Shown one piece after another: positions 53,831 to 64,000 of a stretch of DNA of 64,000 bases. The notes under the pieces were generated by a model that saw only the letters and a list, made by a program, of their open reading frames with translations, was not told the DNA's origin and did no database searches. Numbering within the stretch: position 1 is the stretch's first letter; each line of letters starts with the position of its first letter. The DNA is from Varroa destructor. Its lineage: Eukaryota; Arthropoda; Arachnida; Mesostigmata; Varroidae. The stretch is taken from NCBI RefSeq assembly GCF_002443255.2, contig NW_019211456.1:37393042-37457041 (forward strand), read 5' to 3'. The translations under genes and the position numbers were made by a program.

Positions 53831-56204
53831 TTCTATACCTCAGTGCCGCTTAAAATAACGCTAAGCATGCAATGTTCAATGGAGAAAACATGCACCTGTA
53901 AAACACTCACTTGAAATCAATTAGCTGGTTTCCTATTACGTCTGCTATTCTGTATTGGCCAAGCCCGTCGATGTACTGAATCGAACAACAACTTCATAAC
54001 GAAAGCTCATTTGAGACAATTCTAATTTCGTCTATTGGTATTGCTCCGTATCCGTTTCTGTCTAAAAATGGGCGCGTTTTCCACCGAACCGTCCACTCAG
54101 ACGCGTCCTTGCCGAAAACACTGGGTCATGGCTCACGGTCCGCCTGCACTTCAACACGACTAACCTGATGATTTTGTTAACGCACTGCTGGTGATATGGA
54201 TGGGAGATGGTGGCTGTAACATTGTGTTTTCGTACGAGCACAGCGCACCCGCCGTCTCGCGAGCGAGAGGATGATAATATTACACAGAGAACCATTTCAG
54301 GCGCGCAGGGTCGACACCGAACCGCTCAATGTAAGGGAGAGGGCTGTGTAAGCGGCGTATGAGCCATTTCAAGGAGTTTGAAATCTGAGCACGCGCCGGC
54401 TCGAGCATATAGAACGTATCGGACGTTAAAACAACCAGTCCTCAGCGCTAAGGTATTTCTTGCTGAAGTTGAGGATCAGCGATACACAGGCTATCTCTGA
54501 GAGTCGGTCCTCTCCCCTGGTTACACTATGCGTGCGCGCAAACAGACAGGCCGACGAATACCGATCAGAAGACCTAAAACGAGAAAGGAAGGTAGAATGG
54601 CGCTGGAGTCGCTGCTGGCCGTAGCTATATATGGTGGTTGCGGAGCAATTACGACGACGAAAGCTGGAGGACAAAAACTTGGATTCAATAGGGTTGCGCG
54701 GAAACCCCAAATGAACCAGTATTGGCAAGCATGACACAAGCTATGAGTGCTTAATGCTAAGGTGAACTATCGGTATACTTCTGTTAACGTTGTAATGTTC
54801 CGCTCAAGATGAAAATCCAATTCATATCTAGATAATAATTCTAAAGGAACACCGTTAAAGCAGGACTATAAAGGCACTATTAGTTTGCTTGGAACCGTAT
54901 CTCAAATGGTTTGTATACTTTATTTCATTACATTCTTTGTTCGTGAGTAAAATTCCTCAAGTCGAAAAAAAATGGTGACCTAAGTCCTACGAAATTAGTT
55001 AATGAGATTTTCTTGCATTGCTAGTGCGCGCAGGATGATTCCAAGTAAGCCATGCAATTGTATGATTTGCGGAACTTAATACCGACACCGACAATCGTGC
55101 TCTTTGAAAATCATCAACCTCTAGGTATATCCTTGTGAAGGCAAGAAAACAATATGTTGGTTGTCCGTAATTTGTTGATAAACCCTTCAGTGGTATATGT
55201 ATTTCCCGACGTAAGTTAACAACAAGACAAAACGCGAAAACTAGGAATATGGTTAGTAGCGATGTTGGCCGGACTCATCAGTCTAAGTGCGATAGATATG
55301 GTTCAGATAAACGGAAAATCGTCAGCCGTTCACTTTTTCTTTTATGAATCGTCTGTTGCTTGGGGGAACGTAATTCTGCAATGCTCGAGTGCGGCAGCGT
55401 AGTCTGTGTGCTCAGAACACAGGCTACATCTAGGTATATTCTTTTACATGGGTTAGCCACGGGCTTGATAATGGGAATCTGAACTGGCACACATATAGTA
55501 GCTCAGGTCTTGTAATCATTAGTTCTGCGGGTCTGGAAGTTCCCGTGTAAGGACCCATTCGTCTGCTACAAGTTGAAACTACAAAGATTTCAGCATAAAA
55601 ATCTAACGAATATGCTGCGTACTCCTTCTTTTTCCTTGACTATGCTTGCCTACTGGTCTTTGCCTATTTGTGTTTACAGTTTTTCTATAGCCATCCGTTC
55701 ACTGGGTTTTGAAGATATAGTTTTTTGAGTACAACAATACATTTGGTTTCTAAAAACAGCATTAGAGAAGACGACTGTTGTCTCCTTATAATAGCATCAT
55801 TGTAGATCGACGCTTTATGTAGTACTACATGTGAAAAAAAAACCGAAATGGTCGAGCGTACAATCGGTAATTGAGACTGGAAATAATTATTATCTACGAT
55901 ATTTCGGTAATATCTTTGTGCCATTTAAGCCGAGATAAACAATGGAGCGTAAAATCTGCGATGCACTATTATACTTTTTTCACTTCAATATGGCCTAAAC
56001 TAGGTGAATATACGGGTTACCTTTCATATGCAATTCTTTCAAAGAACTATAGTATGATCCAAGAATATTTTTAAGTATCGCAAACATATAGTGAGTTCAA
56101 AAATTTTAACCAACCTGATAAAGAAATCTTAGCAAATATATTAGGCTTTTACAAGTGAATCCGGCAAACGACTTGGGCTAGAATGATAATTTTTAATGTG
56201 TTAG

Positions 56205-56640
56205 AGGTATTTTCCCCAGCGCTCTGGTAGCTTCTGTATAGCCATATACCTTTCATCCGCTTGTCCACCAGTTGTCTTTTTTAACGCATAGAAAGCCCCG
56301 TGTTCCATAGACTCAAATTACGAGAATAAACAAGTTGAAGCCAACGTTGGTTATTGTTACTTCATATACAGCACAGCTATGAGGTTTTGAGTTGTCGCCA
56401 AATATGCAGACTACACGTCTTCGATTGCCGTGTTAACGACCCATGAGTGTCTCTTGTGAACCTCGATATAGCGGGCCATAATCTTTGTTTCATTTTCGGG
56501 GAGTATCCCGTAGTAGCAGGTGCCTCTGATATCCATTGTAATCACTGCCGTTACCTTACGTTCGAACCTACTTAACACTATCGCCTAATCTCACATCTTC
56601 CCAGGGCAATGCCACTTCCTCGTCCATGCCTTGTCTATGG
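56205..56640 (-). pseudogene. decayed DDE transposase fragment (Tc1/mariner-like)
   Basis: Translated on the minus strand, three pieces in order resemble a Tc1/mariner-type transposase. First DKAWTRKWHCPGKM; then, after stops, FERKVTAVITMDIRGTCYYG continuing to ILPENETKIMARYIE; and last ERYMAIQKLPERWGKYL with a stop, which matches the usual C-terminal wording of mariner-type transposases. Stops and a missing middle (no clear HDNARPH segment) show that it is dead. Terminal inverted repeats were not found by eye. The family assignment comes from recalled motif shape, not from a search. Confidence 0.5.
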
Positions 56641-59099
56641 TAACTATATACGCCACGCACACTTCCAACAGGCCTGGGGTCAATTCACAGGGCAGCTATG
56701 TCTAAGCAGCTTCCGCGTTTTCAGGGTTTGAGTTATAAGTCATGTTAGACATAACATGTGAAATAAAGCCCATTAGTTTCTACGTTATGCTATCGTAAAA
56801 AACCGCCTCGACTAAGGCAATGCATTCCTCTCCTTCGAACTCTTACACCTGGTTACCTCGTCGCTAATTTTTATTCTCCAACTGTTTGCACCATTCACGT
56901 ACCATGGTTTCCTTATGGCTAATGTATTTGCAAATTTTCGATTAATTTTCACAGCATTGTGATCTTCGAGGAACAAAAACTTGACCTCTGAGCATAGATC
57001 TTCGAGAAAGAAATGGTATTTTCTCCCTGTTTCCCTTTCCTCACTTTTTTTCCCTAGAGTAAATTCAATCTACTATTTTTAGAAAATCAAAGTAGCTACT
57101 ACGAAATTTTACCCACTAACGGCAAAATATGTCGAGACTGGCGGATTCGCTGGTAACAGTCTAATAACTTCCGCCAAGACTAGTATTGTCGAAGTATGAT
57201 GCATCGAATAGTAAATCTATCGAGGTGAATATGGGAGACCTGTTATTAAATCATTTATTATTGAGAATGCCAAAATGTGCCTCGTCTGATTTATAGCAAT
57301 CTTCATTTTCAAGCCTAATCTAAAGTCTGAACAAATATAACAGGTGCCAAGGACTTCCATCAGAATACCTTAAGGACTATTTCTATTTCTCTAGACGATT
57401 CGTTTTCGGAAGCGGATTAATAGACAGTATTGACAGGTATAGCTGGATAAGTACTTGTTGGTATTCTGTGCTACACAAATGGGTCGGGTGTACTTTTGGC
57501 CTGGTTCTTGTTTTTAGTTTTTTAGTCGTTTAGAGTTAGCATAGTTGTGACTGACATGAGTGACCTTTGTATACTAGGGAATTAATGGTGGAGTTTTAGT
57601 CGGACGCTTTTTGCCCAACCACTTAAGTGTGAACGTTTGTGTACGTTTACTTTGGTTGCTATTTACTCGTATTTTCTCCTATCTTCTTCAGCCCATAGAT
57701 GAATAATACCACGCGAATCGTCCAGTGCAAAGCCCTGAGATGGATCATCGCTTTTAGCTCACCAGGACAGTCACCTTAAAGTTACGGTTTCAAGGGATGA
57801 TTTTGACAACAGTTGAACCTAGTGGTGATATACGGATATATCAGTACTAAATCTAACTGCCACTTCTCGCACCCCTGGTACCTTATTGCCTAACAACTTC
57901 ACCTACCTGTTCATGCTAGTTTACAAAGTGGAATGCCCAAAACGCGGTGCTCTGTGACCATGTGCAATAAATTAAACCGGAATTAACTACTGCAGATGCT
58001 GATTCGCGTTATAACTAAGCGTCTTTATGTACCTAGAACAATGATTGCAGTCGTAAGCAGAATACCTAAACATCGTCAAGGCTTTTGTCGCGATCGGTAA
58101 TTTTACCCTACCACACATGGGCTTACGGCTCAATGTAGCTGGCGCCTTCAGGCGCCAAGATTTAATTGGTTTTCGGCAAGTTCCATACTAACCCTGTGCC
58201 GCTAACGCTGCAGTAACCTTCATGGATTCCACAAAGATCAGTAGTGATGAATTTATTATAGACCCGCGTTTCTCGCCTAGTCCTTACGTACAGTAGCTCC
58301 TTCAACAACTTCTAACGCATCCTATATTCCTTCTTCTGTACACTCCTAATGCTTGTTGTCCCCTAAACTATTTGCAGGAACGTTCTTATTTCACCACATA
58401 ATACCCACTCCAACCTTTCTTGCGACTCTGTATGACTTGCCTCCGATTTCAGCTCTACGCAATTCTACACATATTCGATATGTACGTGCAGGATTCGCTT
58501 CGTTATTACCTCTAGACTAATCTCGATGTTGCTTCTTGTTGAGATCTCTTATCGATTTTCCTAATATTTCTGTCTTATTGCTTGTCCATTACCATCGATG
58601 GCTGGATTCAGTCAGTAAGCGATTAAGCGCTCTTGTCGAACGCCCTAGCTGTAAAGGATAGATATGTAGAGGCCATTTTTCGTTTCATTGGTACTCTGAG
58701 CGGACGACGTTGGCAAATGTAATTTTGCTTTGCTTAGTTGTCATACTTCTACGACGCATTCCATCTATGAGGGGCCTGTTGCGGCGGTGTATTCACAATT
58801 TGATTCATACATCGAAATTTCGTTAACGCAGAGAGAGCCTCTTATTGCTAGTGTATCTCAATTGAGTGACGTTGCGTTGTCGTCTTGTTGACGTTACTAG
58901 AACCCACGAGCCGTAGGAAGGACCCAACGCCGTGGATTCTATTATGTTTCTTTGTCCCGTGCAACTACTGGCTGTATGTTCTGGTCACATGTGATTGTTA
59001 GATCGCGCTGCGCATACGTTCCCTTTACGTGTGCGACACGTCTGCATGCGTTGCAGACGTTGGATAGCCTGCCTGCATCCTAATTCCCTTTCTATTTTG

Positions 59100-59194
59100 A
59101 GACGTTTTTGGCGTCCATTCGGGGCCTCGGCTTGCGATTGCGCTACTACATCAGCCATTTGTCTTTAGGCTTCAAACGTGAACGCAGCAAGACG
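59100..59194 (+). other. probable non-coding first exon of the DDX6-like gene
   Basis: A GC-richer stretch ends in GACG followed by a consensus donor GTAAGT at 59195. A matching acceptor (AATTTTCAG, exon from 59620) lies 25 bp before the first coding ATG at 59645. Together they suggest a 5' untranslated exon and a 425-bp leader intron. The left edge is arbitrary because the transcription start cannot be seen. Confidence 0.45.
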
Positions 59195-59644
59195 GTAAGT
59201 TAATCCATGCCAATATTCAATAATTGGCTATTCAGTCAGAGGAGCCTGCGGACCCTGTGCATAGCTACCTATTATAGTCGTTTGGTGAATCAGCGATCTG
59301 ACGTTGAATCAATACGGTGATTGTGGTGTAAGATCTACTTCCTTATTTGACGTTCAGTGAATCTGTTTATCTATGCAATTGTTCTGTGTAATTTGCCGAT
59401 AGCTTTTTGGTTTAGATTTTCTCTAGCTTTTATCGATTGCCACGTGGTTCCGGTACGACTCCGCAGAAATATTAGAAAAGACTTAAGTTATCGATTTTAT
59501 CGTTTGTTTGCCGTATCTAGTTGATGGATAGTAGGTTTCTGTGTGCGTAAACCACGTAAGCTAAACTGTGTAGCTGATTTGCTGTGGCTAATGAGGTATT
59601 TTGTGCATCGAATTTTCAGTGTTCTACATCAATCATAGATCAAA

Positions 59645-61794
59645 ATGGTTGTTGAAGTTACACCCACTTCAAATATTATTGACGAGAGCAATGTAAGTTG
59701 AAATTTATCTTTATTTCGAGTATCCTCTAACGGTTTTTGGTAATGAAGCGATATTTTCCTGCTGTGTTTTTGTCCTTTTTGTTATTTACATTACTTCATT
59801 AATATATTAGTAAATTACTTAACATGCGTAGTAGTTAATGGTGAAGCCTGAAGAAACGAGGTTAGTGATGTGTGAGCAATGGTTATCTAGCAATGTCTAA
59901 GTGACTCAGCCGTGTAGGCCACTGAATAGCAAGTCCTGTCGGCCGAGTATTATATTGACCTTAAGTGTGACCCTTAACAATGTGAGAGCTTCACATTGTC
60001 ATGTGTACATATATGCTAGCGTTTTCTTGGTGATTCGAAGTCTCGCCGCATTCAGTTGATTGCATGAGTAACGAGCACTATGTATGTAAAGAAGGTGGAA
60101 TAGATAAGTCTAATACAGACACTGGTATTCACAAGGTACGTTTCAATATCGACAATATTTCAGAACAAATTTTACGTTGGAACAGAGAATAGTTCATTAA
60201 ATTTGGCCTAGGCGTTAAATGTAAATCGTAGAACAGTCACCAAAATAGTAGGCCATTCAACTGTTTCAGGCTGAATGTCAGCGTAGTGTTATCTATTAGA
60301 TGTTTTTTGACGTATTAACTTCGTGTTTATACATTAATAACAAAACACTGCTTCGTCCTATGAAAGGGCCTACCGATAAGAATGCGCGATAATGCTAGTC
60401 ACGGCCACAGCGTGTCTGCCTCAATACGTATGATAGACATGCTGTTGTCTTTGAATTATGCTGATTGAATGAATAAGTTGGTACGTAAGCGATGATTGAA
60501 CATGAGAATTTTTTTCTAGATGAAGGCTCTACAAATCGAAGATGGGGACTGGCGTAAAGGCCTGAAGGTACCCCCAAAGGATCGTCGCGTACGGACTACA
60601 GACGTTACCGACACGAAAGGCACATCTTATGAGGACTTTTGTTTAAAACGTGAGCTTCTAATGGGCATTTTTGAAATGGGTTGGGAGGAACCTTCGCCTA
60701 TTCAGGAAGAGGCTATCCCTATGGCAAAAATGGGCCGAGACGTGCTAGCCAGAGCAAAGAACGGAACTGGTAAAACTGGTGCATACAGTATTCCAGTACT
60801 TAATGCGATAGATGACAAAATGGACAGCATACAGGCTCTAATTTTGGTCCCAACCCGTGAGCTGGCTTTGCAGACGGCTAAAGTATGTTTGCAATTAGCA
60901 AAACATACCCTCGTTAAAGTCGGTGTGTTAATTGGTGGTAACCTTGTACAGGACGATGTAAAACGGGCACATCATGGTGCACATGTGCTGGTAGCTACCC
61001 CGGGCCGTGCCCTCGATATTCTCAAACACAATGACATCTGTTGCGACAATATTGATAAGGTTGTGCTTGATGAGGCTGACAAGATGCTATCAAAAGGCTT
61101 CCTACAGGCGACCGAAGAATTGATGGAGCTACTGCCGAAGCGCAAGCAAATTCTTCTGTTCTCGGCAACGTTCCCGATGGAGGTGCAGTCGTTCGTTAAG
61201 AAGTACTGCAGCAAAGATTGTAAAATTATCAATAAGATGACCGAGTTAACCCTCAAAGGTGTCACTCAATACTATGCGTACGTCCATGAGAGCCAAAAGG
61301 TCCATTGCCTGAACACGTTATTCTCGAGGCTGCGAATCAACCAGGCGATTATCTTTTGTAATTCACAGCAGCGCGTCGAGCTGCTGGCGAAGAAGATCAC
61401 TGATTTGGGTTATTCATGCTATTATATTCATTCGAAGATGCAGCAACAACACCGCAATCGAGTTTTCCACGACTTTCGTGAAGGTCAATGTCGTAACCTC
61501 GTTTGCACCGATCTGATCACCCGCGGTGTTGATGTTCAGGGAGTGAACGTCGTTATCAACTTTGACTTTCCACACCATACAGAGACGTATCTGCATCGTA
61601 TCGGCCGATCTGGTCGATTCGGCCACCTGGGTATCGCCGTAAACCTCATCACTGAGAAGGACCGTGACAACCTTGTCATGGTCGAACGCGAACTCAACAC
61701 TAGGATTGAACCTATACCGAAGCAGATTGACACCAAACTATACGTGGCGGAATCGCACCTCGATTCAGTGGACTCGCAGCTTGACACGATGTAG
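59645..61794 (+). CDS. me31B: DDX6/Me31B-like DEAD-box RNA helicase
   Basis: DDX6-family helicases repress translation and promote decapping in cytoplasmic mRNPs (P-bodies). Coding exons are 59645-59692 and 60520-61794 (phase 0, GTAAGT/TTTCTAG), giving 440 residues against 483 in human. The order is the family N-terminal signature ([18 protein letters not shown]), Q motif ([11 protein letters not shown]), motif [12 protein letters not shown] (95-105), Ia [10 protein letters not shown], Ib [15 protein letters not shown] (200-203), III SAT (231-233), then the second RecA lobe with [40 protein letters not shown] and [11 protein letters not shown] (375-385). All catalytic motifs are present, so it should be active. 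The first lobe is markedly more divergent from fly and human proteins than the second. A diverged paralogue rather than the sole Me31B is possible. The short first exon is less certain than the second. Confidence 0.92.
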
Positions 61795-62070
61795 ACGCTG
61801 AGGTTACTTTGAGAAAATAACATCAACAACATTTAGGGCTGGTAGGGGTTCCAGGACATTTATGATTTTTCATGGTATGAGAGCCCTTTTCTACATCCGT
61901 GTGTCCAGTCAATTACCAATTGTCTCTTAGCCCTGTCACGTCATGCAGCAATTGTACCTGTTCTACGCTAGTTGTCGGAGGACCACAAACATAACCCAAC
62001 AAAACTTTACTCTATATAAATATACATGTACTTATATACATATACCGATCTATATATTAATATACATTTG

Positions 62071-62071
<1 letters not shown>

Positions 62072-62121
<50 letters not shown>
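62072..62121. repeat. (TA)n microsatellite
   Basis: This is an uninterrupted TA dinucleotide run of about 25 units, 280 bp after the helicase stop codon and so possibly within its 3' untranslated region. Confidence 0.95.
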
Positions 62122-62124
<3 letters not shown>

Positions 62125-62164
62125 AGCCACGGAGCAAACATAGAGTAAACAACAGCAACAGTAA

Positions 62165-62190
62165 CAACGACGACGACGACGACGATGATC
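62165..62190. repeat. (CGA)n trinucleotide run
   Basis: About seven CGA/GAC units, followed by GATGAT, lie between two AT microsatellites in the helicase 3' flank. The run is short and near-perfect. Confidence 0.85.
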
Positions 62191-62207
62191 TGCAATCAAT
62201 ATAATCC

Positions 62208-62228
62208 ATATATATATATATATATATA
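62208..62228. repeat. short (AT)n microsatellite
   Basis: A second, shorter AT run lies about 90 bp after the first one in the same 3' flank. Transcribed, the two alternating AU runs are self-complementary and could pair around the CGA run. Confidence 0.9.
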
Positions 62229-63242
62229 GAGCAAGCCGATAACAGGGATTCTATCAGAACCAATAACAGCAAAAACTACAATAAGACATAAGTAGAAGGA
62301 TAGTTAAAACCGAGAGCCAATCTAAAATGTTCGAGGCTTCGATTACTCTTCTACAGCGAATTAACGCAATGCTATAAACACGTTATAATTTGTAAGAACG
62401 CACGGATTTTGTTTGAGCGTCCGAGGTTAACCTTCGTCTATAGATTTGAGTTTCGCGATCCCTTATCCCTACCCTGTTTTCGTAATGTACCGATACAACG
62501 AAGAGGCTTTTCACTAAACCGCTTCGTTTTGTGACGGGCCTTTCTGGTAAAATGGCGTGCGTGGGGTGATTTGATGATAACAATAATGATAAGGGTCGTA
62601 TGATCTAATTGTAAATTAGTCTATTGCGTATTTGAAGGTTGAATATTGATACACGACGCTAACTATTTGATCTGCCTCGCATCTCCATTCGGGTATTGAT
62701 GTAAAAAGAAAACGAAAGCGATATCAATTCGACGAAAACATTGAAACGAAAAACACTATTACTAACACCAATAACCATAATTAAAAAGAAACAATTAAAT
62801 TTACTATTACGAACAGATGAGTAGTCTACAAATAACTAAAAGAACATCAGCGCACAAGAGACGTAGTACACAATCGCGTCATATCGATGTCGAAGATAAC
62901 AACAAAGCAGACGCTGAAAGAACAAGCAGACGACTATTACGAAAATTCGATTTCCACCACAGTGACACAAATTGAATTTGAGAAACACGACAAACTTCGA
63001 CTATTTCGTGTCGCGAACGATTACCTGGTCGATTATGACGAGCAGAGAATTACGTGAAATGTATTCATACATATATCGATCTGTCACGTGGCTGTTATTT
63101 ACGTTTAACGGTGTTTACACAACTTTTGTCTATTAACAGAAATATGAACGACACATTCTAGAAAGAGTTCAAGCTAACGCGATGGGAAACAGCTAAAAAA
63201 AGAAAGCTATTACGCAAAAAAATCGAGCTCGTTGGCAGAACA

Positions 63243-63248
63243 AATAAA
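63243..63248 (+). other. candidate polyadenylation signal of the DDX6-like gene
   Basis: AATAAA lies in plus orientation about 1.45 kb after the stop codon, with no earlier canonical hexamer noticed. Its use is inferred from position only. Confidence 0.3.
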
Positions 63249-64000
63249 GAAGTCAGTGTGTACCGGGAATTGTTCGACTATTTTCATATGTGAATAGGTC
63301 TTTCTATTAATAATCTAAAAGCAGATAGGCGTGCCCATGCAGTGTCGGCAGAACTGATTGACATTTGTTTGTGTAAAAAAAATAACTACCTAGTCAATAT
63401 CACAATGTTACGAACTTTACGGTTTGAATTCGCTGTTGAAAAGTTTGCATTGAAGTTCAGTTAGTTGTTTTTGTTTTGTTACAATTGCCGTTCCGCGCTG
63501 ATCACCGAGTTGTCAAACAATACGAAGAACTTGGCAAGGCAACACACGTTGATCTTTTTATAATACCTCTTAACGGGCTAATCAATTGTTGCCTTTCTCA
63601 TCAATGCAAAAGAAATTTCACTGTACATCCCTCGATTTTTGATAACGTGGAGAGATCTACTGCTTACCTTAAATATATAAAGTACACCTTAAATAATTGG
63701 GCCGACTAAGTACTTCATACTTCATAGGCCAATGTTTAGGTTTAATCGAATTGTTAACCCCGTGCATAAAACGAGTGTTGCCGAAACCATAACTAAACGG
63801 TTATAAACGGCTTTAAGAATGCTTTTTTTAGGCTCACTGAATTTCGTGTGCAAGGATTTCCTGTCCTGAGCGTTCTCCTTGTGTTATATAGGAGAGCTAA
63901 ATTCAAATAACCCAGATTTTTATATCCATAAAGCGGCGTCTTCATGCACAAAAACGGGGCGAAGGCAACGGGTAGCACCAGTCCTTCTTCGTTTCAGGTT

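Larger units (their letters stand above)
52761..59099. other. divergent intergenic region upstream of the zinc-finger gene and DDX6
   Basis: No intact gene is supported. A CT-rich microsatellite-like tract lies near 53795-53830. A GC- and CpG-richer block at about 54060-54740 has overlapping frames on both strands that match nothing known. A decayed transposase fragment is at about 56205-56640, minus strand. Around 58070-58320 the minus strand reads like further decayed coding sequence. The promoters of both flanking genes must lie at the edges. Confidence 0.45.
61795..64000. other. 3' flank of the DDX6-like gene
   Basis: This flank probably begins with a long 3' untranslated region containing two AT microsatellites and a CGA trinucleotide run. 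The clearest AATAAA is at 63243-63248, about 1.45 kb after the stop. The open frames, such as 63476-63709, match nothing known and are not supported as genes. Confidence 0.45.

Noticed and set aside
54426..54739. overlapping minus- and plus-strand frames at 54.4-54.7 kb as a gene
   Set aside because: Neither translation resembles a known protein, and open frames on both strands simply follow from the higher GC content there.
58141..58160. TGGCGCCT/AGGCGCCA hairpin as a regulatory structure
   Set aside because: Eight-base arms are short enough to arise by chance in 64 kb, and the hairpin lies in probable decayed transposon sequence.
62007..62272. minus-strand frames encoding IYIYIY repeats
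   Set aside because: They are simply translations of the AT microsatellites.

Overview
The window is eukaryotic nuclear DNA. It is AT-rich, with spliced genes bounded by GT-AG introns, long non-coding stretches and (AT)n microsatellites. Five protein-coding genes can be supported. Four belong to conserved animal families and appear complete: thymidylate synthase, a TRPML/mucolipin channel, the giant HECT ubiquitin ligase UBR5 (hyd), and a DDX6/Me31B-type RNA helicase. The fifth is an unrecognised zinc-finger-like gene. Protein wording and gene structure suggest an arthropod, perhaps a mite or other chelicerate. That lineage guess is inference and rests on no decisive marker.

Layout. 1-12.7 kb: no supportable gene. 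12.75-15.05 kb (+): thymidylate synthase in three exons, with an E2F-like palindrome about 40 bp before the ATG. 17.94-19.64 kb (-): TRPML, whose whole coding sequence is one uninterrupted exon. It converges on thymidylate synthase and diverges from UBR5. 26.29-40.02 kb (+): UBR5 in 14 coding exons (2,768 residues), reconstructed exon by exon with all phases closing; one intron has a GC donor. 40.0-50.1 kb: a 10 kb gene-poor stretch with a tRNA-derived SINE-like element, a near-perfect 20-bp inverted repeat and AT microsatellites. 50.07-52.76 kb (-): a four-exon gene for a 544-residue protein with a ZSWIM3/FAR1-like C-C-H-H finger and a second C-terminal Cys/His module. 52.8-59.6 kb: gene-poor, with a decayed DDE-type transposase fragment. 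59.65-61.79 kb (+): the DDX6-like helicase, with a probable non-coding first exon. 61.8-64 kb: its repeat-rich 3' flank.

The genes do not form a pathway or operon; they are ordinary independent neighbours (nucleotide synthesis, endolysosomal cation channel, ubiquitin ligase, possible DNA-binding protein, mRNP helicase). The most interesting items are the reconstructed zinc-finger gene, the uneven divergence of the helicase, the intronless TRPML, the GC-AG intron in UBR5 and the inverted repeats. I found no CRISPR array, phage, or compelling new multi-gene system. All splice sites are read by eye, without transcript support.
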